From assembly GCF_003352165.1 (NCBI RefSeq), contig NZ_CP029176.1, positions 2,859,501 to 2,923,500 on the forward strand: a DNA stretch of 64,000 nt, read 5' to 3'. Both the position numbers and the translations under genes were made by a program. This DNA is from Acidibrevibacterium fodinaquatile (GTDB taxonomy: Bacteria > Pseudomonadota > Alphaproteobacteria > Acetobacterales > Acetobacteraceae). This document shows positions 9,518 to 18,731 of this stretch, in pieces. Positions within the stretch are counted from its first letter, which is position 1; every line of letters begins with the position of its first letter. The notes under the pieces were generated by a model. That model ran no database searches. It had not been told where the DNA came from and worked only from the letters and a program-made list of their open reading frames with translations.

Positions 9518-9689
9518 ATGCCCGACCATCGCTCCAACGCCCTGCGGGGTCTCAGCGCACGCGGCGCAGCGATCGTCGCCGGCCCGATCCCGAGCGGCGA
9601 CGATCCCGCCGGCGGGCCATCTCGTCGTGATTTTCGCGCGCACCATAAAAGCTGACACCCACGCTCGCGCTCGGCGGGCCATGGCGTAA
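9518..9689 (+). pseudogene. Possible frameshifted remnant of a small YciI-like gene
   Basis: After the MarR stop, GAGGAG and an ATG at 9518 open a 45-codon frame ending at 9655. It reads LRGLSARGAAIVAGPIP and GDDPAGG, which resembles the middle of YciI-like proteins. A neighbouring frame continues with GHLVVIFARTIKAD, again YciI-like, and stops at 9689. A single frame change near 9613 would join the two. This is a resemblance seen by eye in a short stretch. It may instead be a real 45-aa peptide or non-coding DNA. Confidence 0.35.
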
Positions 9690-9704
9690 GGCCAGGAGAA
9701 GACG

Positions 9705-11855
9705 ATGGCAGAACGGTCATTCGCAGAGGAAGTCAAAAAGCTGCGGCTCGGTGACGGGGAGATTTTCACCGGCGAGGGGATCCTCGCCATCACCAAGGCA
9801 CTTTTGGAATGCGGCGTCGGCTATGTCGGCGGCTATCAGGGGGCGCCGATCAGCCACCTGATGGACGTGCTGGCCGATGCGCAGGAAATCCTCGCCGAGC
9901 TCGGCGTGCGCTTTGAGGCCAACGCCTCAGAGGCCGCGGCGACGGCGATGCTGGCGGCCTCGGTGCATTATCCGATCCGCGGCGCGGTGACATACAAGGG
10001 GCCGGTCGGGCTCAATGTCGGCTCGGACGCCCTGGCCAATCTCGCCTCCGCGGGCGTGACCGGCGGCGCGCTGATTATCGTCGGCGAGGATTATGGCGAA
10101 GGCTCCTCGATCATGCAGGAACGGAGCCATGCCTTCGCGATGAAAAGCCAAGCCTGGCTGATCGACCCGCGGCCGAACCTGCCCGCCATCGTCAAGGCGG
10201 TGGAACAGGGTTTCGCGCTCTCGGAGGCGTCGAACACGCCGGTGATGCTGATGATGCGCATCCGCTCCTGCCATGTCACCGGCAGCTTCAAGACGCGCGC
10301 GAACCGCCGGCCGCCGATGACGGTGGCCGAGGCGCTGGCGAACCCGCGGAGCGATTTCAACCGCGTGGTGCTGCCGCCAATGTCTTACGTGCAGGAACAG
10401 GACAAAGTGAAAAACCGCTGGCCGGCGGCGCTGACATTCATCCAAGCGCACGGGCTCAATGAACGCTTCGGGCCGGAGGAGGCGCCAGTCGGGATCGTCA
10501 TGCAGGGCGGCATGTATAATGGCGTGATCCGCGCGCTGCAGCGTCTGGGGCTCGCCGATCTCCACGGCGAAAGCCAGATCCCGCTTTACGTGCTTGGCGT
10601 CACCTATCCGCTGGTCGCCGAGGAGTTTCTTTCCTTTTGCGCGGGCAAAGAGGCCGTGCTGGTGGTCGAGGAAGGCCAGCCCGACTTCATCGAGCAGGCC
10701 TTCGCCGCCATGCTTTATAAAGCCGGGGCACGGGTCGCCCTCCACGGCAAAGACGTTTTTCCGATGGCGGGCGAATATACCGGTCAGGTGATGCTCGATG
10801 GGATCGAGGGTTTCCTGCGCAAAGCCGCCCCCGCCTATCTGCCGGCGCAGCGCCGTGCCCCCAATGCCGAAAAGCCGCCGCTCCCGGATCTCTCCAAAAC
10901 CGTGCCGATCCGCCCGCCAGGATTCTGCATCGGCTGCCCCGAGCGCCCGATCTTCGCCGCGCTGAAACTCGCGCAAGGCGAACTCGGCAAACACCAGATC
11001 GCCGGTGACATCGGCTGCCATCTTTTCGCCTCCCTGCCGCCGTTTGAGGTCGGCGGCGCGACGATGGGCTATGGCCTCGGCCCCGCTTCCAATGCGGCGT
11101 TCGATGGCGGCGGCGAAAAGCGGGCGATCTCGATCATCGGCGATGGTGGATTCTGGCACAATGGCCTCTCCTCCTCGATCGGCAACGCGGTCTTCAATAA
11201 ATCCGATACGCTGACGGTGGTCGTCGACAACTACTACTCCGCCGCGACCGGCGGTCAGGATGTGCTGTCCTCGCGCGCCGATAATGCGACGAAATCAACG
11301 AAACACCCGATCACCGCGGCGCTGAAGGGCGTCGGCGTCGAGTGGGTTCGCGAGATCGACCGCACCTATGACGTGCCGAAAATGCTGGCGACGATCCGCG
11401 ATGCGCTGATCAGCGACTATGCCGGGCCGAAGGTCATCGTCGCCTCGTCTGAGTGCATGCTGAACCGCCAGCGCCGCGAACGGCCGCTCCGCAACCAGGC
11501 GATCCGCGAGGGAAGGCGCGTCGAGACGCCGCGTTTCGGTGTGGATGAGGCGATCTGCACCGGCGATCATGCCTGCATGCGGCTCTCGGGCTGCCCGTCG
11601 CTATCGCTGAAGGTGCTGGATGATCCGCTGCGCGACGATCCCGTCGCCGCGATCGACGCGAGTTGCGTCGGCTGCGGCAATTGCGGCGAGGTCGCCGATG
11701 CCGCCGTGCTCTGCCCGTCCTTTTATCGCGCCGATATCGTCCATAACCCGACGACGCGGGAGCGCAAAAGCGCCCGCTTGGCCGCGCGGATCATCGCCTG
11801 GCTGCAAACGCGGCGCGCGGCGAGACGGCTCGATTTCGCGGGAGAGCCGGCATGA
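9705..11855 (+). CDS. Indolepyruvate ferredoxin oxidoreductase alpha subunit-like (IorA type)
   Basis: A 716-aa thiamine-diphosphate enzyme subunit. The N-terminal pyrimidine-binding domain shows GYVGGYQGAPIS and FEANASEAAA. The C-terminal part holds the TPP motif IIGDGGFWHNGL with VVVDN, and a cysteine-rich iron-sulfur segment (CTGDHACMRLSGCP, then CVGCGNCGE and LCPSF). The family oxidatively decarboxylates aryl-2-oxoacids such as indolepyruvate to aryl-acetyl-CoA, passing electrons to ferredoxin. The ATG at 9705 has AGGAGA in front. Its stop overlaps the beta-subunit gene by 4 bases. Confidence 0.9.
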   Translation: MAERSFAEEVKKLRLGDGEIFTGEGILAITKALLECGVGYVGGYQGAPISHLMDVLADAQEILAELGVRFEANASEAAATAMLAASVHYPIRGAVTYKGPVGLNVGSDALANLASAGVTGGALIIVGEDYGEGSSIMQERSHAFAMKSQAWLIDPRPNLPAIVKAVEQGFALSEASNTPVMLMMRIRSCHVTGSFKTRANRRPPMTVAEALANPRSDFNRVVLPPMSYVQEQDKVKNRWPAALTFIQAHGLNERFGPEEAPVGIVMQGGMYNGVIRALQRLGLADLHGESQIPLYVLGVTYPLVAEEFLSFCAGKEAVLVVEEGQPDFIEQAFAAMLYKAGARVALHGKDVFPMAGEYTGQVMLDGIEGFLRKAAPAYLPAQRRAPNAEKPPLPDLSKTVPIRPPGFCIGCPERPIFAALKLAQGELGKHQIAGDIGCHLFASLPPFEVGGATMGYGLGPASNAAFDGGGEKRAISIIGDGGFWHNGLSSSIGNAVFNKSDTLTVVVDNYYSAATGGQDVLSSRADNATKSTKHPITAALKGVGVEWVREIDRTYDVPKMLATIRDALISDYAGPKVIVASSECMLNRQRRERPLRNQAIREGRRVETPRFGVDEAICTGDHACMRLSGCPSLSLKVLDDPLRDDPVAAIDASCVGCGNCGEVADAAVLCPSFYRADIVHNPTTRERKSARLAARIIAWLQTRRAARRLDFAGEPA

Positions 11856-13408
11856 ACGCCCCTTTCACCGCCGCGGCGCCCGACCCGCATCTCGACGGCG
11901 TCCTCAAGCTCGCCATCATGGCGGTCGGCGGCCAAGGCGGCGGCGTGTTGACCAATTGGCTGGAAAGCATCGCCCGCGCCAATGGCTACGCGGTGCAGGC
12001 GACATCGGTCGCGGGCGTCGCCCAGCGCACCGGCGCCACGATCTATTACCTCGAGATGGCGCCCGAGTCCGGGCGTGCCCCGGTCTTCGCGCTTTTGCCG
12101 GCGGCGGGCGATGTCGATGTCCTGGTCGCGGCCGAGATGATGGAGGCGGGACGCGCCATCCTGCGGGGTTTCGTGACCCCGGACCGCACGACGCTGATCG
12201 CCTCCAGCCACCGCGCGCTGGCGGTCTCGGAGAAGATCGCGCCCGGCCACGGCATCGCGAACGCAGAAGAGGTGATGGCCGCGATCGAAAGCGCCGCGCG
12301 CCGCCACATCGTCTTCGACATGGAGCGCATCGCCGCCGAGAGCGGCACGGTGATTTCGGCGAGCCTGCTCGGCGCCATCGCCGGCGCCGGCGTGCTTCCC
12401 TTCACCCGCGACGCTTTCGAGGCGGCGATCCGTGCGAGCGGCCGCGGCGAGAAGGCCAGTCTGGCCGCCTTCGCCAAAGCGTATGACATCGCGGCAGCCG
12501 GGGGCGAAGGCGCGCACGCCGATCGCCGCGCGCACGATGTCGCGCCCCCCGTGAGCGCCGTCAGCCCGGCCGGGCCGGCGCGGTTGCTCGCGGAATGGCG
12601 GGAACTCGCCACCCGCGCCGCTTCCTTGCCCGAACCGGCGCGCGACATGGCGCTCGCGGGTTTGCGCAAAGTCGTCGATTTTCAGGATGTCGCTTATGGC
12701 CGCGCCTATCTCGATCGGCTCGACGCGGTAAAAGCGCGAGACGATGCCGCGCGGGGCTGGCTTCTGACGCGCGAGGCCGCGAAATACATCGCCAACGCCA
12801 TGGCCTATGACGACGTCATTCGCGTCGCCGATCTCAAAACCCGGCCCGATCGCATCCGACGTATCGCCCGCGAGATGCAGGCGGATGAGGAGAAGGTGTT
12901 ACACCTTACCGAATTCTTCCACCCACGGGCGGAGGAGTTGGTCGGGCTTCTGCCGGCACGCATCGGCGCGGCGGTGGCATCGCGGCCGGGCTGGATGCGC
13001 TGGATCGATCGCCACTTCGGCAAAGGGCGCCGCCTGCGCAGCGACCGGCTTTGGCCCTTTCTGCAGCTCTATCTTGTCGGCGGGCTGCGGCGCTGGCGGC
13101 GCGCGACGCTCCGCTATCGGGAAGAAGAGGCGCATTTGCAAAACTGGCTCGCCGCCGCCTTGGCTCATCTGCCGACGGACTACGATCTCGCGGTGGAAAC
13201 CCTCCGCGCCCGGCGGCTGATCAAAGGCTATTCCGACACCCATGCCCGCGGGGTTTCGAAATATGACCGGGTCATGGCGGGCATTACGCGTCTCGCCGGC
13301 CGCCCCGATGCCGCCGATTGGGCCCGGCGCCTGCGCGAAGCGGCGATGCGGGACGAGAAGGGCGATGCTCTCGACGGGATGCTGGCGACCATCCGATCCT
13401 TCCTCTGA
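11852..13408 (+). CDS. Indolepyruvate oxidoreductase beta subunit family protein with C-terminal DUF6537-like domain
   Basis: A 518-aa partner of the IorA-like protein. Residues about 18-200 form the POR gamma-type domain (IMAVGGQGGGVLTNWL, QATSVAGVAQRTGATIYY, HIVFDMERIA). The rest is an alpha-helical extension that matches the DUF6537-type tail seen in proteobacterial IorB-like proteins (KGYSDTHARGVSKYDRVM). The classical archaeal IorB has only the first domain. The 4-base overlap with IorA argues for a stoichiometric complex. The real 2-oxoacid substrate is not known. Confidence 0.88.
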   Translation: MNAPFTAAAPDPHLDGVLKLAIMAVGGQGGGVLTNWLESIARANGYAVQATSVAGVAQRTGATIYYLEMAPESGRAPVFALLPAAGDVDVLVAAEMMEAGRAILRGFVTPDRTTLIASSHRALAVSEKIAPGHGIANAEEVMAAIESAARRHIVFDMERIAAESGTVISASLLGAIAGAGVLPFTRDAFEAAIRASGRGEKASLAAFAKAYDIAAAGGEGAHADRRAHDVAPPVSAVSPAGPARLLAEWRELATRAASLPEPARDMALAGLRKVVDFQDVAYGRAYLDRLDAVKARDDAARGWLLTREAAKYIANAMAYDDVIRVADLKTRPDRIRRIAREMQADEEKVLHLTEFFHPRAEELVGLLPARIGAAVASRPGWMRWIDRHFGKGRRLRSDRLWPFLQLYLVGGLRRWRRATLRYREEEAHLQNWLAAALAHLPTDYDLAVETLRARRLIKGYSDTHARGVSKYDRVMAGITRLAGRPDAADWARRLREAAMRDEKGDALDGMLATIRSFL

Positions 13409-13436
13409 ACGATGGCCGCCAAACGCCGGCCCGACC

Positions 13437-13841
13437 TCAGGCGGGAATGACTGCGGTGGCCTCGATCTCGAGCTTGGCGCCCTCATCGATGAGGGCGACG
13501 ACCTGCACCACCGCCATCGCCGGATAGTGTCTGCCGATCACCGCTTTATAGGCACGGCCAAGCGCCTTGAGATTGTTCAGGTAATCCTCTTTCGAGGTGA
13601 CATACCAGGTAAGCCTTACCAAATGCTCCGGCCGGGCGCCGGCCTCGGCCAGCACGGCGACGATGTTTTTCAGACATTGTTCTGCTTGCGCCACGAAATC
13701 GTCGCTTTCGAATATCTGTTCGGCATTCCAGCCGACGATGCCGCTGGTGAAAACGACGCGGCCGCTGGCGGCGAGGCCGCTGGTATAGCCGGATGTCGCT
13801 TTCCAATGTTTCGGATGCAGGATCTGATGCGGGGTGGTCAT
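13437..13841 (-). CDS. RidA family protein (YjgF/YER057c/UK114)
   Basis: A 134-aa small enzyme of the RidA fold. GLAASGRVVFTSGIVG at the N-terminus, the mid-protein QAEQCLKNIVAVLAEAG and the C-terminal LIDEGAKLEIEATAV match the family. RidA proteins deaminate reactive enamines or imines; divergent members sit in aromatic and amino-acid degradation operons. The gene is the last of the leftward set headed by the fused hydroxylase, 69 bases after the MarR stop. A role in removing an aminated ring intermediate is plausible but unproven. Confidence 0.9.
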   Translation of the reverse strand: MTTPHQILHPKHWKATSGYTSGLAASGRVVFTSGIVGWNAEQIFESDDFVAQAEQCLKNIVAVLAEAGARPEHLVRLTWYVTSKEDYLNNLKALGRAYKAVIGRHYPAMAVVQVVALIDEGAKLEIEATAVIPA

Positions 13842-13910
13842 GCGTTGGTCTCCTTGAAAGTGGCCGCCCGGACGCCGCCGCCCTGGGGCCTGGGATCGGC
13901 GCGAATGCGG

Positions 13911-14369
13911 TCATTTGCTCTCTTCTGTTCGGGCACGGCGCAGGATGTCGGTGAGCAGGTCGAGATCGGTGTCGGTGAGGCCGGCGAACAGCCGGCTCAC
14001 CGCCTTCTCGTGCGCCGCTGCGATGCGCTCGAACTGGCGCAGCCCCGCATCGGTCAGAGCCACAAGGATCGCCCGCCCGTCATCGGGTTTGCGCATTCGT
14101 TGAACAAGGCCGTCCTCCTCCAGCCGCGCCACCACCGCCGTCGCGTTGCCGTTTGACACGAGCAACATCCGCGACAATTCCGTCATGCCGATGCCCTCGC
14201 GCCGGCGCCAGAGTGCTGCCATCACGTCAAAGCGCGGCAAGGTGGTGTTATGGTTCACCCGCAGGAATTCGCGCAACCGATTCTCCACCTGGCGGGTGAC
14301 ACCGAGAAGCCTGATCCAGGTTTTCAAGCGGCGCTTGGAAAGCGGATCTGGGTGTTCGGCGGAAATCAT
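13911..14369 (-). CDS. MarR family transcriptional regulator
   Basis: A 152-aa winged-helix regulator. LPRFDVMAALWRRREG, MTELSRMLLVSNGNATAVVARL and GLVQRMRKPDDGR followed by ILVALTDAGL are typical MarR elements. The ATG at 14369 overlaps the SDR stop in ATGA. It is cotranscribed with the hydroxylase and SDR genes and is the natural candidate to bind the inverted repeat at 17445-17474 in front of the operon. Confidence 0.9.
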   Translation of the reverse strand: MISAEHPDPLSKRRLKTWIRLLGVTRQVENRLREFLRVNHNTTLPRFDVMAALWRRREGIGMTELSRMLLVSNGNATAVVARLEEDGLVQRMRKPDDGRAILVALTDAGLRQFERIAAAHEKAVSRLFAGLTDTDLDLLTDILRRARTEESK

Positions 14370-15106
14370 ATCTCCCCACCCGAGATGGCGATCGCTTGGC
14401 CATTCACCCCCTCCGCCCCCGGCGCGCAGAGCCAAAGCGCGGCCGACGTCACCTCCGCCGGTGGGATCAGGCGGCCTTGCGGGTTCAGCCCGGCGAGCGC
14501 CGCGCGCGCCGCCGCCGGGCTGCGGCCGGTCTTCTCGACGATCACCGCGATGGCACGATCGGTCATCGGCGTATCGAGAAACCCAGGGCAGAGCGCATTC
14601 ACCGTCACCGGCCGCGACGCGATTTCCAAGGCGAGCGAGCGGACCAATCCCACCACGCCATGCTTGGCCGCGGCATAGGGCGCGACCTTGGCATAGCCCT
14701 TGAGGCCAGCGGTCGAGGCCACCGCGATCAGCCGCCCCCAGCCCGACATTTGGTTCAGCCCGTCGCGCAGCGTCAGAAACACGCCGGTGAGGTTGACCGC
14801 GATCATCGCCTGCCACTGCGCGAGTGTCGTGCGCGCCAAAACCTCGCTATCGGCCGCGCCGGCATTGGCGATGACGATGTCACAGCGGCCAGCGGCGGCA
14901 AAGAGGGCGGCGACCCGCGCTTCATCGGTCACATCCGCCTCGACCCAGCGGATATTGGGAGCGCTGGCGGCAACCGCCTCGAGCGGCGCGCGGCGGCGGC
15001 CGGCGATGACGATATCTGCCCCGTGGGCGGCGAAACCGCGGGCGAGATCGGCGCCCGCGCCGCTTCCCCCACCGGTGATCAACACCCGTTTTCCCGAAAG
15101 GGTCAT
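14366..15106 (-). CDS. SDR family oxidoreductase
   Basis: A 246-aa NAD(P)-dependent dehydrogenase. The cofactor motif TGGGSGAG is near residue 11, NAG is in IANAGA, and the catalytic tyrosine-lysine pair is in YAAAK. It overlaps both neighbours by 4 bases (hydroxylase upstream, MarR downstream). In aromatic-CoA pathways, SDRs of this size oxidise or reduce a ring-derived hydroxyacyl intermediate; the step here is inferred only from context. Confidence 0.9.
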   Translation of the reverse strand: MTLSGKRVLITGGGSGAGADLARGFAAHGADIVIAGRRRAPLEAVAASAPNIRWVEADVTDEARVAALFAAAGRCDIVIANAGAADSEVLARTTLAQWQAMIAVNLTGVFLTLRDGLNQMSGWGRLIAVASTAGLKGYAKVAPYAAAKHGVVGLVRSLALEIASRPVTVNALCPGFLDTPMTDRAIAVIVEKTGRSPAAARAALAGLNPQGRLIPPAEVTSAALWLCAPGAEGVNGQAIAISGGEI

Positions 15107-17388
15107 ACCCGGATGCTTTCCTGCTGGCGCTCGCGCAGCCGCCGCGCCTGATCGCGCCCCGCAAGATAGGGCAGCGGCCACGCCATCTCCTCGTCCCCCA
15201 ACGCGACCGCGGCATGCAGCGTCCAATAAGGATCGGCCAAGTGCGGCCGCGCCAGGCAGACCAGATCGGCGCGCCCTGCCATCAGGATCGAGTTCACATG
15301 GTCGGTCTCGTAGATATTGCCGACCGCCATCGTCTTGATCCCGGCGACGTTGCGGATGCGATCGCTGAACGGGGTCTGAAACATCCGGCCATACACCGGA
15401 CGCGCCGCGGTCGAGGTCTGGCCGGCCGAGACATCGATGATGTCGGCCCCCGCGGCCGCGAAAGCGCGAGCGATCGTCACCGCCTCCTCCGGGGTCACGC
15501 CCCGTTCCCCCACCCAATCGGTCGCGCTGATCCGCACGCTCATCGGCATGGCCTCGGGCAGGACCGCGCGCATGGCGGCAAATACCTCCAGGGGATAACG
15601 CAGACGATTTTCGAGGCTGCCGCCATAGGCGTCAGTGCGCCGATTGGAAAGCGGCGAGATAAAGGAAGAAAGCAGGTAGCCGTGCGCCGCGTGCAGTTCG
15701 ACCATGTCAAAGCCGGCGCGTGCCGCCATCGCCGCCGCCGCCACGAATTGCGCCCTCACCCTCTCCATGTCGGCGCGATCCATGGCCTTCGGCGCCGGGT
15801 TCGCGGCACTCCATGCGACGGCGGACGCCGACATCGTCGGCCAGTTGCCAGAGGCGAGCGGCGCATCCATCACCTCCCAGCCGAGCTGGGTCGAACCCTT
15901 GCATCCCGAATGCCCGATCTGGCAGCAAATCTTCGCTTCGGTCTCGGCATGGACGAAATCGACCAGCCGCTTCCACGCTGCTTCGTGAGCGGGCGCGTAA
16001 AGACCGGGGCAGCCCGGGGTGATCCGCCCCTCGGGGGAGACACATGTCATTTCGGTGATGACGAGTCCGGCGCCGCCCTTGGCGCGCTCGGCGTAATGAA
16101 CGAAGTGCCAATCGGTCGGCCGACCGTCCACGGCTTTATATTGCGCCATCGGCGAGACCACGACGCGGTTCATGAGCGTCAGCCCGCGCAGACGCAAGGG
16201 CGCGAACATCGGCGCGCGGCCTGGCCGGCCGTCAGCCCGTTTCTGAAACCACGCCTCGGCCTCGCCCAGCCATTTCGGGTCGCGCACGCGCAAATTCTCA
16301 TGGCTGATCCGCTGGCTGCGGGTCAGCAGCGAATAGGCGAATTGCGCTTGCGGCATGTCGAGATAGCGCTCCACCTCCTCGAACCATTCGAGAGAGTTTC
16401 GTGCCGCCGATTGCAGCCGCAGCACCTCCACCCGCCGCTCCGCCTGATAGCGTTCGAACGCGCCCGCCATCGTCGGTTCGGAATGCAGGTAATCGGCGAG
16501 CGCGATGGCGCTATCGAAGGCGAGGCGCGAGCCCGAGCCGATCGAGAAATGCGCGGTCGCCGCGGCGTCGCCCATCAGCACGACATTGCCATGGTGCCAA
16601 GTCTCGCAGATCACGCGGGGAAACTGGATCCAAATCGCCGCGCCGCGCAGATGCTTCGCGTTCGACATGAGGCCATGCCCACCGAGATGGCGCGCGAAGA
16701 TCCGCCGGCAGGTCTCGACCGATTCCTCAGACGACATCTGCGCAAAACCCCAGCGCTCCCACGTCTCGGGCAAACACTCGACGATGAACGTCGCGGTATC
16801 GGCATCGAACTGATAGGCATGCGCCCAGACCCAGCCATGCTCGGTCTTCTCGAAGATGAAGGTGAAGGCATCGTCGAATTTCTGATGCGTGCCGAGCCAG
16901 ATGAATTTGCATTTGCGGAGATCGATATCCGGCTTGAAAATATCGCCATATTCGGCGCGCACGCGGCTATTGATGCCGTCGCAGCCAACGACCAGATCGT
17001 AATCCCCGCGATAGTCCGAAGCCGATTTGAATTCGGTCTCAAACCGCATAGCGACGCCGAGCGCAGCGGCGCGCTCTTGCAGAAGGCTCAGCATCTGCTT
17101 GCGTCCGATCCCCGCGAAGCCATGCCCGCCGGAGACGGTGCGTACCCCGTTGTGCACAACCGCGATGTCGTCCCAATAGACGAAATGGTTGCGGATCGCG
17201 TCGGTCGATTGCGGATCGTTCTTTTGCATCCGGCTCAGCGCATCATCGGACAACACGACACCCCAGCCAAAAGTATCGTTCGCGCGGTTGCGCTCCAGAA
17301 CCGTTACCGCATGCTCGGGGTTGCGCAATTTCATGCTGATGGCAAAATAAAGCCCGGCCGGGCCGCCGCCGAGACAAAGAATTTTCAT
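15103..17388 (-). CDS. Fused FAD monooxygenase / old-yellow-enzyme reductase (salicylyl-CoA 5-hydroxylase / anthraniloyl-CoA monooxygenase type)
   Basis: A 761-aa two-domain protein. Residues 1 to about 385 are a single-component flavin hydroxylase, with [13 protein letters not shown] at the N-terminus and [17 protein letters not shown] for the second FAD contact. From about residue 395 an old-yellow-enzyme barrel follows, with [12 protein letters not shown] and [15 protein letters not shown], then the [10 protein letters not shown] family block. This fusion is known from 2-aminobenzoyl-CoA monooxygenase/reductase of Azoarcus and from salicylyl-CoA 5-hydroxylases. It dearomatises or hydroxylates the CoA-activated ring. 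No aryl-CoA ligase lies beside it. It is the first gene of the operon. Confidence 0.9.
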   Translation of the reverse strand: MKILCLGGGPAGLYFAISMKLRNPEHAVTVLERNRANDTFGWGVVLSDDALSRMQKNDPQSTDAIRNHFVYWDDIAVVHNGVRTVSGGHGFAGIGRKQMLSLLQERAAALGVAMRFETEFKSASDYRGDYDLVVGCDGINSRVRAEYGDIFKPDIDLRKCKFIWLGTHQKFDDAFTFIFEKTEHGWVWAHAYQFDADTATFIVECLPETWERWGFAQMSSEESVETCRRIFARHLGGHGLMSNAKHLRGAAIWIQFPRVICETWHHGNVVLMGDAAATAHFSIGSGSRLAFDSAIALADYLHSEPTMAGAFERYQAERRVEVLRLQSAARNSLEWFEEVERYLDMPQAQFAYSLLTRSQRISHENLRVRDPKWLGEAEAWFQKRADGRPGRAPMFAPLRLRGLTLMNRVVVSPMAQYKAVDGRPTDWHFVHYAERAKGGAGLVITEMTCVSPEGRITPGCPGLYAPAHEAAWKRLVDFVHAETEAKICCQIGHSGCKGSTQLGWEVMDAPLASGNWPTMSASAVAWSAANPAPKAMDRADMERVRAQFVAAAAMAARAGFDMVELHAAHGYLLSSFISPLSNRRTDAYGGSLENRLRYPLEVFAAMRAVLPEAMPMSVRISATDWVGERGVTPEEAVTIARAFAAAGADIIDVSAGQTSTAARPVYGRMFQTPFSDRIRNVAGIKTMAVGNIYETDHVNSILMAGRADLVCLARPHLADPYWTLHAAVALGDEEMAWPLPYLAGRDQARRLRERQQESIRV

Positions 17389-17444
17389 GCCGCGGTCGCT
17401 CTCGTCTGTTGCACGTCAGAGTACCCTGCCATCCGCGACAAACC

Positions 17445-17474
17445 ATTTCAAGTTTAAAATTTCAAACTTGAAAT
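17445..17474. promoter_or_regulatory. Perfect inverted repeat (11+8+11), likely MarR-type operator
   Basis: Left arm ATTTCAAGTTT (17445-17455) and right arm AAACTTGAAAT (17464-17474) are exact reverse complements around an 8-base AT-rich spacer. The centre lies 71 bases upstream of the hydroxylase ATG, in the 125-base gap after the sulfotransferase gene. Position, symmetry and the MarR gene in the same operon suggest autoregulation. No binding data are available. Confidence 0.6.
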
Positions 17475-17513
17475 AGTGGGGCGAGCACGCAGCCGAGCCC
17501 CACCTGAGGCGCG

Positions 17514-18545
17514 TCAGGCCTCGCCCATTTCCGGCCAGAATGCCGCGAGGTGCGAGTGGCGCACCACCGCCCAGATGCGCGCTTGCTCGTCCGCGTCGAG
17601 CTCGCGCCGCCATTTATCGATCTCGGCGGCAGCATTGCGGAATACCCGGTAATAGCCGGTGTCGCCGGCATGCTCGGTGCTGCGGCGGATGAAGGCCGCG
17701 GTTTCGAGCGGCACCGAGAGCCCGGCGAAGGCCAGCAACTCGCCGGCCCGCGCCAGCGGCGCGCGCGCGAGATCGGCATGGCGCACGATGCGCGCCGCCG
17801 GGTGGCCAGCGAGGTCGGCAAGCGCCCGCTCGTTGAGCAGCAGCCATTGCCAGGCGAGCCGCTCGAGCAATGGCCAGCGCGCGAAGCGGGCGACATCGAG
17901 CCCGTGCGCCTTGGCCTCCGGCCCGGCCAGCAGCCACTCGAAATCGAGTTCGTTCTCGAACATGCCGAGCCGCTCGCCCCGACGCATCGACGCGACCTGC
18001 CCGCAGGGATGGCGGAGGGTGTAGATGATCCGGCAGCCGGGAAGAGCCCGCGCAAACAGCCCGAGCCGGGTCGGCGAGCTGACCGATTTGAAGGCGAGGG
18101 TGATCCGCCCCCACGCCGCGTCCGCGACCCAATCGGGGATGGGAACGCCGCCTGCGAGACGCCGGCCGCCGAGATGCTCCACGACCCGAAGCCCCTCGAT
18201 CAGCGCGCCGCGGAGCCTCTCGGCCGCGGCGCCGCGATAGGCTTTCGGAAACAATGGCCGCGAACCCATGGTTTTCAGCGTCCGCGTCGTCAACAGCCGC
18301 TCGAGATAGGCCCGCGTCTCAGCAAGCAGCGCCGGCGGCGGCGCGGCGGGCGGCCACACCGGCAAATGTTTGCCGCGCCAGACCGTATCCGGTTCATGCC
18401 GGTAGAGAACATCGGGGTGGCTGTCGAAGACCTTGGCGAGCCACGTGGTACCCGAACGCGGCAAGCCAAAAAGCATCACCACGCGCTCGGCCGCGACCCC
18501 GCCGATCGCAGGCGCGGTTTCAACCGGCGCCGTCGCCACGCTCAC
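17514..18545 (-). CDS. Sulfotransferase family protein
   Basis: A 343-aa PAPS-dependent sulfotransferase-like protein. The 5'-phosphosulfate loop is seen as FGLPRSGTTWLAK near residue 26. The 3'-phosphate-binding region is IIYTLRHPCGQVAS near the middle. Both are characteristic of the family. No signal peptide or membrane segment is evident. The gene points the same way as the hydroxylase operon but is separated from it by the inverted repeat, so it is probably its own unit. The acceptor molecule is unknown. Confidence 0.88.
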   Translation of the reverse strand: MSVATAPVETAPAIGGVAAERVVMLFGLPRSGTTWLAKVFDSHPDVLYRHEPDTVWRGKHLPVWPPAAPPPALLAETRAYLERLLTTRTLKTMGSRPLFPKAYRGAAAERLRGALIEGLRVVEHLGGRRLAGGVPIPDWVADAAWGRITLAFKSVSSPTRLGLFARALPGCRIIYTLRHPCGQVASMRRGERLGMFENELDFEWLLAGPEAKAHGLDVARFARWPLLERLAWQWLLLNERALADLAGHPAARIVRHADLARAPLARAGELLAFAGLSVPLETAAFIRRSTEHAGDTGYYRVFRNAAAEIDKWRRELDADEQARIWAVVRHSHLAAFWPEMGEA

Positions 18546-18731
18546 CGCGCATCCCCTTTGGGTCGACGCATCACCGCATTCTCATAGCGTCACGAAATCG
18601 TGAAGCTTCGTGCGCCGTCTTGGCAGATTCTTCCCTCGGACGCAATCGATGCTGGTCCACCACGGGTTGCACCGAAGGCAAGCGCGGCGCTATCCCCTGG
18701 AGACGCAAAATGGCGGCAACGGGAGCCCCTC

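Noticed and set aside
15214-17457. A 747-codon open frame on the + strand
   Set aside because: Antisense to the fused hydroxylase gene, which has unmistakable FAD and old-yellow-enzyme motifs. Composition is that of a GC-rich shadow frame.
17514-18545. Sulfotransferase as first gene of the hydroxylase operon
   Set aside because: A 125-base gap with a strong candidate operator separates them, and the functions do not connect in any known pathway.
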